Both the position numbers and the translations under genes were made by a program. From contig DEYT01000084.1 in assembly GCA_002364975.1 (NCBI GenBank), forward strand, positions 10,057 through 15,318: a stretch of DNA of 5,262 nt, given 5' to 3'. The notes under the pieces were generated by a model, which was not told the DNA's origin, did no database searches, and saw only the letters and a list, made by a program, of their open reading frames with translations. Positions 1 to 5,262 of the stretch are shown here, in pieces. This stretch comes from Opitutia bacterium UBA3151 (GTDB taxonomy: Bacteria > Verrucomicrobiota > Verrucomicrobiia > Opitutales > Seribacteraceae). How positions within the stretch are numbered: position 1 is the stretch's first letter; each line of letters begins with the position of its first letter.

Positions 1-978
1 GAACAAATTACTCAAAGAGGAATTGGCAATGGAATTTCGTTGTTGATAACGGTTGGAATTCTAGCAGATTTACCCAAGGCCCTAGCGGATGCTTATGTCT
101 TGATTTTCGAAGCACCAGCTGGGGACAACTTAGTAATCGTAAAAGCCATCTTAATGATCGGACTTTTTCTGCTCGTCGTAGGAGGAATTATTGCGGTGAC
201 TCAAGCACAGCGAAAAATTCCTGTGCAGTATGCCAAAAGAATGGTAGGTCGAAAAGTATTTGGAGGACAAAGTTCCTTTCTTCCGCTGAAAGTTAATTAT
301 GCTGGCGTCATGCCCGTTATTTTTGCTAGTGCAATCCTAATGTTCCCTGCTCAACTTCTTCGGACACTTGGTGCTGCTATAGCAGAAAAGGGAGAATCTA
401 ACTGGGCGATAGAACTCGCAAATGTTTTCGCTAGCAGGGGATGGTTTTACTATGTTGTTTACGGTGGTCTAATTTTGGTATTCAGCTACTTCTGGGTTTC
501 TATCATGTTCAAACCGGTTCAGATTGCCGACGATCTTAAAAAGAATGGCGGGTATGTTCCTGGTGTACGACCAGGAGACCCCACGGCAAAGTTTCTCGAT
601 TTCACAATGACTAGATTAACTCTAGCGGGAGCCATCTTCCTAACTGCAATTGCGGTATTTCCAGATCTTATCTTCAATGTTGCCAATGTCTCTTACAATG
701 TTGCTACCTTTTTTGGAGGCACAGGCATGTTGATTATTGTTGGGGTAGTTCTGGATACCATGAGACAAGTAGAAACATTTCTTCTTCAAAGGCATTATGA
801 TGGCTTTTTACGCAAAGGAAGAATTCGTGGAAGATCTGCAAATTCCAACCAAAGAATCGAGACCCTTGAATTGAGAGCATTCGAGGCAGAATGGCGTCCA
901 CTGATTTGGATTTCAGTACTACTTTTTGCTCTTGGATTAGTCGGTTATTTTCTCAAGGACAATCAATTTTTTTCTTAA
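1..978 (+). CDS. secY: Protein translocase subunit SecY, 3' part (5' end outside window)
   Basis: SecY forms the inner-membrane pore of the Sec translocon, working with SecE, SecG, SecA and the ribosome. Frame 1 is open from the first base, so 325 residues of the C-terminal portion are visible and the true start lies upstream. The first residues, EQITQRGIGNGIS, match the SecY segment leading into TM5. Next come a hydrophobic helix (about residues 44-66), the large cytoplasmic C4 loop with QRKIPVQYAKR (70-80), further helices, and the C5 loop with GVRPGDPTAK (188-197), whose arginine is the conserved SecA/ribosome contact. The usual family ending corresponds to about residue 278 (RKGRIRGR). 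Here about 47 residues follow, including a 19-residue hydrophobic stretch (about 300-318), probably an eleventh membrane helix. The gene stops 30 bp before rpsM. Identity is certain; the role of the tail is inferred. Confidence 0.97.
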   Translation, partial: EQITQRGIGNGISLLITVGILADLPKALADAYVLIFEAPAGDNLVIVKAILMIGLFLLVVGGIIAVTQAQRKIPVQYAKRMVGRKVFGGQSSFLPLKVNYAGVMPVIFASAILMFPAQLLRTLGAAIAEKGESNWAIELANVFASRGWFYYVVYGGLILVFSYFWVSIMFKPVQIADDLKKNGGYVPGVRPGDPTAKFLDFTMTRLTLAGAIFLTAIAVFPDLIFNVANVSYNVATFFGGTGMLIIVGVVLDTMRQVETFLLQRHYDGFLRKGRIRGRSANSNQRIETLELRAFEAEWRPLIWISVLLFALGLVGYFLKDNQFFS

Positions 979-997
979 TCAAATTTTAACTAAAAAC

Positions 998-1001
998 AGG
1001 A
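998..1001 (+). promoter_or_regulatory. Possible Shine-Dalgarno site of rpsM
   Basis: AGGA lies 7 nt before the rpsM ATG, inside CAGGAAATCATC. It is the only SD-like match at a plausible distance among the six starts visible here. The other five leaders are AT-rich with no purine box, so this one may be chance. Confidence 0.4.
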
Positions 1002-1008
1002 AATCATC

Positions 1009-1383
1009 ATGGCAAGACTGCTTGGAGTAGACATACCAAATCGCAAGAAAGTAGAATTTTCTTTGCGTTACATTTATGGCGTAGGACCAACGAGGGCAAA
1101 AGTAATTCTCGAAGCTACGAATATCGATCCGAATCGTAGGACTATGGATTTAAACGAGCAAGAGCTCAGTCTTATCAGTAATTACATAATTGACCAAAAA
1201 ATTATGGTCGAAGGTGATTTGAGAAGAAATATAACCAATAACTTAAAGCGCCTGCAAAGCATTAGATGTTATCGTGGCTTACGTCATCAACGCGGATTAC
1301 CTGTTAGAGGTCAAAGGACTATTACCAATGCAAGAACCCGAAAAGGTGGCAGAAAAACGGTTGGAGTAATCCGAAAGAGCTAG
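1009..1383 (+). CDS. rpsM: 30S ribosomal protein S13
   Basis: S13 sits in the head of the small subunit, contacts 16S rRNA and the 50S subunit (bridges B1a/B1b), and its C-terminal tail approaches the P-site tRNA. The 124 residues are close to the usual 115-125. The N-terminus MARLLGVDIP is canonical. A helix-hairpin-helix-like segment lies at about 20-30 (RYIYGVGPTRA). RCYRGLRHQRGLPVRGQRT (86-104) is the family signature, followed by a basic tail with TRKGGRKT (110-117). The start is fixed by this N-terminus. It lies 30 bp after secY and 18 bp before rpsK. The rpmJ gene often found just upstream is absent. The 30-nt leader also leaves no room for an E. coli-type S4-binding pseudoknot unless it reaches back into secY. 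Confidence 0.99.
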   Translation: MARLLGVDIPNRKKVEFSLRYIYGVGPTRAKVILEATNIDPNRRTMDLNEQELSLISNYIIDQKIMVEGDLRRNITNNLKRLQSIRCYRGLRHQRGLPVRGQRTITNARTRKGGRKTVGVIRKS

Positions 1384-1401
1384 TTCTAAAATATTTATCC
1401 T

Positions 1402-2070
1402 ATGAGTGAAGAAGAAGAAAAAATCGAGCCGGAAGCGAACAAGGAGGAAGTAGTTGAAGCTGCCAAGCCTGAACCAAAAGTAGAAAAAGAACTGGAAGAA
1501 AAACCCAAGGCAAAAGCATCGGTGAAAAAACCAAAGAAGACTGTTCCTGCGAAAGATGCACCTGCGAAAGAAAAAGTTTCGGAGAAAAATACTAAAGAAG
1601 CAGACCGAGCGGCCGAAGCCCCTGTAGAGGCAAAGGAATCTGAGAAAAAGGAAGAAACTGCCGCAGATTTACTAGGTGCCAATATTGAGCAAGTTAAAGT
1701 TAGAAAAGCAAAAGGGAGTAAAAATATTGCCTCTGGAATTTGCTTCATAGTTGCAACCTTCAACAACACAAAAGTTTCTTTCTCCGATATGAGTGGCAAC
1801 ATTATTTCTTGGTCAAGTTCGGGAAAATGCAATTTTAGGGGATCAAGAAAATCAACTGCTTATGCGGCTCAAGTTGTGACACAAGATGCGGGTCGGGTTG
1901 CTATGTCTCATGGAATGAAAGAAGTTTTAGTTAAAGTAAAAGGTCCAGGAATGGGACGTGATTCTGCTATCCGAGCCCTACAAAGCCTTGGATTTATTGT
2001 CTCTACAATCATAGATGTAACTCCAGTACCTCATAATGGATGTCGCCCACCTAAGAGAAGAAGAGTTTAA
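1402..2070 (+). CDS. rpsK: 30S ribosomal protein S11 with long charged N-terminal extension
   Basis: S11 binds 16S rRNA on the platform of the small subunit, close to the mRNA exit region and the 3' end of 16S rRNA. The protein is 222 residues against about 130 in most bacteria. The core starts near residue 98 (VKVRKAKGSKN) and is complete: ATFNNTKVSFSDMSGN (118-133), FRGSRKSTAYAAQV (145-158), KGPGMGRDSAIRAL (180-193) and the C-terminal PHNGCRPPKRRRV. The last contains the Asn-Gly pair (212-213) equivalent to the isoaspartate-forming Asn119 of E. coli S11. Residues 1-96 are low complexity: an acidic start (SEEEEK), then mixed Lys/Glu/Ala/Pro, with no Cys and few aromatics, so probably disordered. 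The ATG at 1402 is the only sensible start because it lies 18 bp after rpsM and no ATG adjoins the core. No SD is visible. Confidence 0.97.
   Translation: MSEEEEKIEPEANKEEVVEAAKPEPKVEKELEEKPKAKASVKKPKKTVPAKDAPAKEKVSEKNTKEADRAAEAPVEAKESEKKEETAADLLGANIEQVKVRKAKGSKNIASGICFIVATFNNTKVSFSDMSGNIISWSSSGKCNFRGSRKSTAYAAQVVTQDAGRVAMSHGMKEVLVKVKGPGMGRDSAIRALQSLGFIVSTIIDVTPVPHNGCRPPKRRRV
1546..1575 (+). repeat. Two-copy 15-bp tandem repeat inside the S11 extension
   Basis: An 11-bp match, CCTGCGAAAGA, occurs at 1546-1556 and 1561-1571, offset by 15 bp. It encodes PAKDA then PAKEK (residues 49-58). The in-frame unit suggests that part of the low-complexity tail grew by small duplications. Two copies only, so chance or codon bias is also possible. 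Confidence 0.4.
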
Positions 2071-2102
2071 CTTATCTTTCTGACCCCGAAATTTTTTATA
2101 TT

Positions 2103-2711
2103 ATGTCACGTTATACAGGACCAACCACTAGGATTAATCGCCGTTTTGGAATGGCGATATTCCCCGCTAACAAATCGTTCGAAAGAAGAACTTACCCTCC
2201 TGGACAACATGGTCCATCCTACAGACGAAAAGTCAGTGATTATGGAGAGGGTTTGATCGAAAAGCAAAAGCTTCGCATGATGTACGGACTTACGGAAAAA
2301 CAGTTCCGTAATATGTTTGAGAGAGCCAAGCGGAAAAAAGGCGTAACCGGTGAAGTCTTTCTTACAATGCTTGAAATTAGACTGGATAATGTTGTTTACA
2401 GACTTGGCCTAGCAAAAACTAGACAAGCAGCACGCCAATTTGTTAACCATGGCCATATCCTCGTAAATGGTATCAAAACTGACATTCCAAGTTTTCAAGT
2501 TTCAGTCGGTGATGAGATTGGAGTAAGAGAAAAAACTTCATCAAGACAACTAGCAACCCGTAATCTTGAAGGTTCTCAGTATCACCCGTCTCCACCTTGG
2601 CTTGAAATCAATGCCGACTCACTTCAGGGTACGGTCAGTCGAGAACCCCAACTAGACGAACTTGAACAAAGCGTAAATGTGCAACTCGTGGTTGAATTTT
2701 ACAGTCGTTAA
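2103..2711 (+). CDS. rpsD: 30S ribosomal protein S4
   Basis: S4 is a primary 16S rRNA binder that nucleates small-subunit body assembly and helps form the mRNA entry channel. In enterobacteria it also represses its own operon. The protein is 202 residues, normal for the family. The N-terminal domain begins MSRYTGPTTRINRRFG and contains YPPGQHGP (31-38). It has no cysteine, so this is the zinc-free form. GEGLIEKQKLRMMYGLTEKQ (48-67) is typical. The S4 RNA-binding domain spans about 92-146, with RLDNVVYRLGLAKTRQAARQ (93-112) and GHILVNG (117-123). The C-terminus VEFYSR (197-202) is the conserved end. It starts 32 bp after rpsK and ends 41 bp before rpoA. The leader (AATTTTTTATATT) has no SD. 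Confidence 0.99.
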   Translation: MSRYTGPTTRINRRFGMAIFPANKSFERRTYPPGQHGPSYRRKVSDYGEGLIEKQKLRMMYGLTEKQFRNMFERAKRKKGVTGEVFLTMLEIRLDNVVYRLGLAKTRQAARQFVNHGHILVNGIKTDIPSFQVSVGDEIGVREKTSSRQLATRNLEGSQYHPSPPWLEINADSLQGTVSREPQLDELEQSVNVQLVVEFYSR

Positions 2712-2752
2712 TAATTTTCAAAATATCCTTACCCACTCAAACTTATTTTATC

Positions 2753-3754
2753 ATGGCTAAAAGACTCGGAAAGTTCGAATTACCTAATCGTCTAATTAAA
2801 GAAGAGGAGACTGCTACAGAAAAGTATGCAAAGTTCATAGCAGATCCATTTGAATCTGGTTATGGTCACACCATCGGTAATGCATTTCGTCGCGTTTTGC
2901 TGAGTTCTATTGAAGGTGCGGCAATATCATCCCTCAAAATGGATGGCGTACAGCATGAATTCCAAAGCGTGGATGGCGTGGTTGAAGATATCACGGATAT
3001 CGTACTAAACCTCAAAAAGATTCTAATTATCAGCCACAAAGCGGATCCAGTTACCCTTACCATCGAAGTGGAAAAAGATGGTGAAGTTACAGCTGCTGAT
3101 ATTGCCCCTGCAGAGGGGATTGAAATTGTTAATCCAGAGCAGCTTATTCTTACCACTGACCGGAAGCATAAAATTGTTGCTGAAATTGAGGTAACTGTAG
3201 GCCGTGGTTTCTGCCTTGGAGAAGATAGCAAAAGTGATGATCAACCCATTGGAATGATCAATGTGGATGCACTTTACAGCCCTGTTAAATTGGTTAAATA
3301 CGAAGTTCAGAATACTCGTGTCGGGCAAATGACTGACTATGATAAACTTGTTTTAGAAGTTAATACAGATGGCAGAATTACGCCTGAAGATGCACTAAAG
3401 CAATCTGCTGCAATCTTGCGACATCATCTTGATGTATTTGATCAAATTAGTGAGGAGCAAATTGAATTTGAAAGTCAAACCAAAGAAGTCAGTGAAGAAC
3501 AAAACCGACTTCGTAATTTATTGAGCATGAGCGTAAATGAAATTGAGCTTTCGGTTCGTGCTGCCAATTGTTTAAATAATGCAAATATAACTACAGTGGG
3601 TGAACTCGCGACGAAATCTGAGCCCGAAATGTTAAAGTACAGAAACTTCGGGAAAAAATCTTTGAATGAAATCAAAGCTAAACTTGAACAGCTAGGTCTA
3701 TCCCTTGGTATGAAATTCGAGAGTCGCTTACTAGAAGCTGCCGCCAATCAATAG
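2753..3754 (+). CDS. rpoA: DNA-directed RNA polymerase subunit alpha
   Basis: Alpha dimerises to start assembly of the core polymerase, and its C-terminal domain binds UP-element DNA and activators. Length is 333 residues, typical. The alpha-NTD covers about 1-235: GYGHTIGNAFRRVLLSS (36-52) holds the conserved dimer/beta-contact arginines, and GVVEDITDIVLNLK (75-88) and YSPVKLVKYEVQNTRVGQ (175-192) are further landmarks. After a flexible acidic linker (about 233-258), the alpha-CTD contains ELSVRAANCL (265-274) and NFGKKSLNEIK (298-308). Residues R269, N272, C273, G300, K302, S303 and E306 line up with the E. coli DNA-contacting set R265, N268, C269, G296, K298, S299 and E302, so DNA binding should be intact. 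It sits between rpsD and rplQ (41 and 23 bp gaps), the usual order. No SD precedes the ATG. Confidence 0.99.
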   Translation: MAKRLGKFELPNRLIKEEETATEKYAKFIADPFESGYGHTIGNAFRRVLLSSIEGAAISSLKMDGVQHEFQSVDGVVEDITDIVLNLKKILIISHKADPVTLTIEVEKDGEVTAADIAPAEGIEIVNPEQLILTTDRKHKIVAEIEVTVGRGFCLGEDSKSDDQPIGMINVDALYSPVKLVKYEVQNTRVGQMTDYDKLVLEVNTDGRITPEDALKQSAAILRHHLDVFDQISEEQIEFESQTKEVSEEQNRLRNLLSMSVNEIELSVRAANCLNNANITTVGELATKSEPEMLKYRNFGKKSLNEIKAKLEQLGLSLGMKFESRLLEAAANQ

Positions 3755-3777
3755 TTCTACATTCCACCATTTAAAAA

Positions 3778-4425
3778 ATGAGACATCGCAAACATAACCA
3801 TCAACTTGGAGTAAAGACCGCGCATAGATCTTCATTGATTGCGAATCTGTCTTGCTCGTTGATCGAAAACGGTAGAATCAAAACGACCCTCGCAAAGGCT
3901 CGTGCATTGCGTCCCTCGATTGAAAAAGCTATCACTCTTGCCAAAAAAGCACATGCCACAGATGATTCATCCAAAAAGCTTCATTATCGTAGATTAGCGA
4001 TTGCAAGACTTCGCAGTAAAACTGCGGTTGCTAAACTTTTCGATGAACTGGTCGAGCAATTTGCAAATAGGAGTGGCGGGTATACCCGTATTTACAAGCT
4101 AGCCATCCCAAGACTTGGGGATGCAGCAGAAATGGCACTGATTGAATTTGTTGAAGAAGTCGCCAAGAAAAAGACCAAGAAGAAAAAAACCTCCAAGAAA
4201 TCTAAATCTAAAGAAGCAGTCGTTGAGGTACCTTCGGAGGAAGTTCCTGCACCAAAAGAAGCAGAAAGCTCCGAAGTAGAGGACAGCAATGTTAAGGATA
4301 ATCTAGAAGAAGAAAAGACGATGGAAACTGCGAAAGCAGAGGACGAAAAAACATCAGCAGAGGAAGCTGATGTTTCTAGCGAAGAAAATTCAGAAGAAGA
4401 GCCACCTCAGGAAGAAAAAAAATAG
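3778..4425 (+). CDS. rplQ: 50S ribosomal protein L17 with long charged C-terminal extension
   Basis: L17 binds 23S rRNA on the solvent side of the large subunit near the polypeptide exit. The protein is 215 residues against about 115-130 normally. The core (1 to about 128) is complete: MRHRKHNHQLG, IENGRIKTTLAKARALRP (29-46), RLAIARLRS (72-80), VAKLFDEL (84-91) and the signature NRSGGYTRIYK (97-107), ending ALIEFVEEVAK. The extension has two parts: a lysine-rich block (130-145, KKKTKKKKTSKKSKSK), then an acidic Glu/Ser/Ala/Pro stretch (146-215) that looks disordered. The reading frame stays open through both and ends in A8 followed by TAG. The start is set by the canonical MRHRK; an AT-rich leader without SD precedes it. 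It is the last gene of the ribosomal operon, as usual. Confidence 0.97.
   Translation: MRHRKHNHQLGVKTAHRSSLIANLSCSLIENGRIKTTLAKARALRPSIEKAITLAKKAHATDDSSKKLHYRRLAIARLRSKTAVAKLFDELVEQFANRSGGYTRIYKLAIPRLGDAAEMALIEFVEEVAKKKTKKKKTSKKSKSKEAVVEVPSEEVPAPKEAESSEVEDSNVKDNLEEEKTMETAKAEDEKTSAEEADVSSEENSEEEPPQEEKK
4349..4375 (+). other. 10-bp perfect inverted repeat inside the 3' end of rplQ
   Basis: AAACATCAGC (4349-4358) and GCTGATGTTT (4366-4375) are exact reverse complements around a 7-nt loop (AGAGGAA). An A run precedes the stem and TTTCT overlaps its end, so in RNA it looks like a weak terminator-type hairpin about 48 nt before the rplQ stop. It could slow the polymerase or protect the 3' end, or be chance in a codon-biased tail. 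Confidence 0.4.
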
Positions 4426-4435
4426 GGTAGATTTT

Positions 4436-4477
4436 CCGGGACAATTTATATTGCCCGGCTTCAAGTTTGTTTTCTTT
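4436..4477 (+). terminator. Probable Rho-independent terminator of the ribosomal operon
   Basis: CCGGG-A-CAA (4436-4444) pairs with TTGCCCGG (4451-4458), giving an 8-bp stem with one bulged A at 4441 and a TTTATA loop. The base of the stem is all G-C. A T-rich but interrupted stretch follows (4460-4477). It lies 10 bp after the rplQ stop, the expected place for the end of the operon. The broken T tract makes efficiency uncertain. Confidence 0.6.
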
Positions 4478-4521
4478 GAGTTGCCAAAAGTTTGGCATAT
4501 CTTTTGTTTGTTCTTTTTTAT
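4475..4521 (+). promoter_or_regulatory. Candidate promoter/operator of guaA with 16-bp palindrome
   Basis: A perfect palindrome, TGCCAAA-AG-TTTGGCA, occupies 4482-4497. Two weak sigma-70-like readings are possible: TTGAGT (4476-4481) and TATCTT (4498-4503), with the palindrome exactly filling the 16-bp spacer; or TTGGCA (4492-4497) and TTTTAT (4516-4521), 18 bp apart. TTTG (4475-4478) followed 19 bp later by TATCTTTTG also loosely resembles the Bacteroidota-type promoter. Alternatively the palindrome with the T-rich run after it is a second terminator hairpin. No riboswitch fold was recognised in this 116-bp gap. Confidence 0.3.
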
Positions 4522-4541
4522 TGGTCAAACTTCAATCCATT

Positions 4542-5262
4542 ATGCCGCAAACCATTTTAGTACTTGATTTCGGGTCTCAATATACTCAAGTAATTGCCCG
4601 TCGAATTCGCGAAGCAAATGTATATTCTCGAGTTATTCCTTACAACTCGAGCTTAACAGAAATCAAGAAACTGAAACCCTTGGGGATTGTACTTTCAGGT
4701 GGGCCAGCCAGCGTTCTTTCCAAAGGAGCACCAAAGCCAAATAAGGGAATTTTTAATTTGGGCATTCCTGTTCTTGGAATTTGTTACGGCTTACAGTTGA
4801 TGGCAAATATGCTGGGTGGAAGAGTGGAAAAGAGCCAAAGACGTGAATATGGAAGAGGGATGCTGAATATCCTTAAGAAAAGTATCCTCTTTAAAAATCT
4901 CCCCTCGGAACTAACGGTTTGGAACTCCCATGGAGATGCATTGAATCAGATACCGAATGGTTTTCGTCCTGCTGCCAAAACAGAAAATTCAAGTTTTGCT
5001 GCGATCGAAGAGCCAAAGAAAAAATTTTATGGACTACAATTTCATCCGGAGGTAGAGCATACCCAAAAGGGTTCAGAAATCATCAAAAACTTTTTGTTTA
5101 GCATTTGTAAATGTAAAGCAGATTGGGACATGGATGACTTTGTTCATTCTTCAGTAGAGGACATTTGTAATACGGTTGGAAAAAAAAAGGTTATTCTTGG
5201 TCTGAGTGGCGGAGTTGATTCCTCAGTTGCTGCAGCATTGATTGATAAAGCGATTGGCACCC
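4542..5262 (+). CDS. guaA: GMP synthase (glutamine-hydrolysing), 5' part (3' end outside window)
   Basis: GuaA converts XMP, ATP and glutamine to GMP, the last step of guanine nucleotide synthesis, in the cytoplasm. The first 240 of roughly 510-525 residues are visible and the frame is open to the right edge. The class I glutamine amidotransferase domain (about 4-190) begins ILVLDFGSQYTQVIARRIRE. It has the oxyanion SGGP (52-55), nucleophile Cys81 in GICYG (79-83), SHGD (129-132), and His168/Glu170 in QFHPEV (166-171), so the triad is complete. The ATP pyrophosphatase domain follows with the P-loop LSGGVDSS (221-228). The ATG at 4542 places LDFGSQY at the usual distance from the N-terminus. 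The leader TTCAATCCATT lacks an SD. The hairpin after rplQ suggests separate transcription. Confidence 0.98.
   Translation, partial: MPQTILVLDFGSQYTQVIARRIREANVYSRVIPYNSSLTEIKKLKPLGIVLSGGPASVLSKGAPKPNKGIFNLGIPVLGICYGLQLMANMLGGRVEKSQRREYGRGMLNILKKSILFKNLPSELTVWNSHGDALNQIPNGFRPAAKTENSSFAAIEEPKKKFYGLQFHPEVEHTQKGSEIIKNFLFSICKCKADWDMDDFVHSSVEDICNTVGKKKVILGLSGGVDSSVAAALIDKAIGT
4627..4651 (+). other. 8-bp inverted repeat early in guaA
   Basis: CTCGAGTT (4627-4634) and AACTCGAG (4644-4651) are exact reverse complements with a 9-nt spacer, within codons 29-37 of guaA. A stem of this size is expected about once by chance in a window this long, so function is doubtful. Confidence 0.2.

Noticed and set aside
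1395..1832. 145-residue reading frame on the - strand opposite rpsK
   Set aside because: Its Ser/Phe/Ala-rich sequence is what the complement of GAA/AAA-rich codons of the S11 tail produces; S11 is certain on the other strand.
2290..2311. 8-bp perfect inverted repeat TTACGGAA/TTCCGTAA in rpsD
   Set aside because: It encodes conserved S4 residues (LTEKQFRN) and a stem this size is expected by chance about once in 5 kb.
2987..3002. Repeated GATATC sites close together in rpoA
   Set aside because: Explained by the conserved coding sequence EDITDIV; no longer repeat structure surrounds them.
2866..3747. Three - strand reading frames (90-121 residues) opposite rpoA
   Set aside because: They lie wholly within the certain rpoA gene, show no family features and overlap each other.
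4183..4189. A7 run in the L17 lysine block as a possible programmed frameshift site
   Set aside because: The zero frame continues open for over 75 codons with consistent acidic composition, and no downstream stimulatory structure or useful alternative frame was seen nearby.
4092..4289. 65-residue - strand reading frame opposite rplQ
   Set aside because: Ser/Phe-rich shadow of the Lys/Glu-rich L17 tail.
4370..4567. 65-residue + strand reading frame overlapping the end of rplQ and start of guaA, with AGAGGA a few bases before its ATG and a hydrophobic stretch
   Set aside because: It crosses the probable terminator and the palindrome, overlaps two certain genes in other frames, shows no recognisable family, and most of its hydrophobic part comes from the T-rich intergenic DNA. 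Conservation in relatives would be needed to revive it, including as a slippage product of the A8 run at 4415-4422.
4919..5101. 60-residue + strand reading frame inside guaA
   Set aside because: It lies in another frame of a region where GuaA motifs (SHGD, QFHPEV) are unmistakable, so it is a shadow.

Overview
This window is the distal end of the conserved bacterial ribosomal-protein super-operon (spc/alpha section), followed by the first part of the GMP synthase gene. All genes are on the + strand. In order: secY (3' part), rpsM (S13), rpsK (S11), rpsD (S4), rpoA (RNA polymerase alpha), rplQ (L17), a 116-bp intergenic stretch with two inverted repeats, then guaA (5' part, running off the right edge). 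The first six genes are separated by only 18 to 41 bp, with no visible internal promoter or terminator, so they are probably one transcription unit. The hairpin after rplQ probably ends it, and guaA probably has its own start signals.

The organism is a bacterium of moderately low GC content (about 40 percent by eye). The wording of the alpha subunit N-terminus, S4 (Cys-free, ending VEFYSR) and the extended S11 resembles, from memory, Verrucomicrobiota of the Opitutales/Puniceicoccales type. This is a family-resemblance judgement, not a search result. Five of the six visible starts have AT-rich leaders with no Shine-Dalgarno-like sequence; only rpsM has a candidate (AGGA). Bacteroidota share that leader style, but the protein sequences fit them less well.

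The genes join three jobs. Protein export: SecY is the translocon pore. Translation: S13, S11 and S4 belong to the small subunit and L17 to the large one. Transcription: alpha scaffolds RNA polymerase assembly and docks activators and UP elements. GuaA makes GMP from XMP and so feeds nucleotide supply.

The window is core housekeeping DNA. I found no mobile element, CRISPR array, tRNA or rRNA, and no convincing unknown system. What departs from textbook versions is a set of protein extensions. SecY carries about 47 residues beyond the usual C-terminus with a probable extra membrane helix. S11 has about 95 charged, low-complexity residues before its core. L17 has about 87 lysine-rich then glutamate-rich residues after its core. 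rpmJ, infA, map and adk, often found between secY and rpsM, are absent from that junction.
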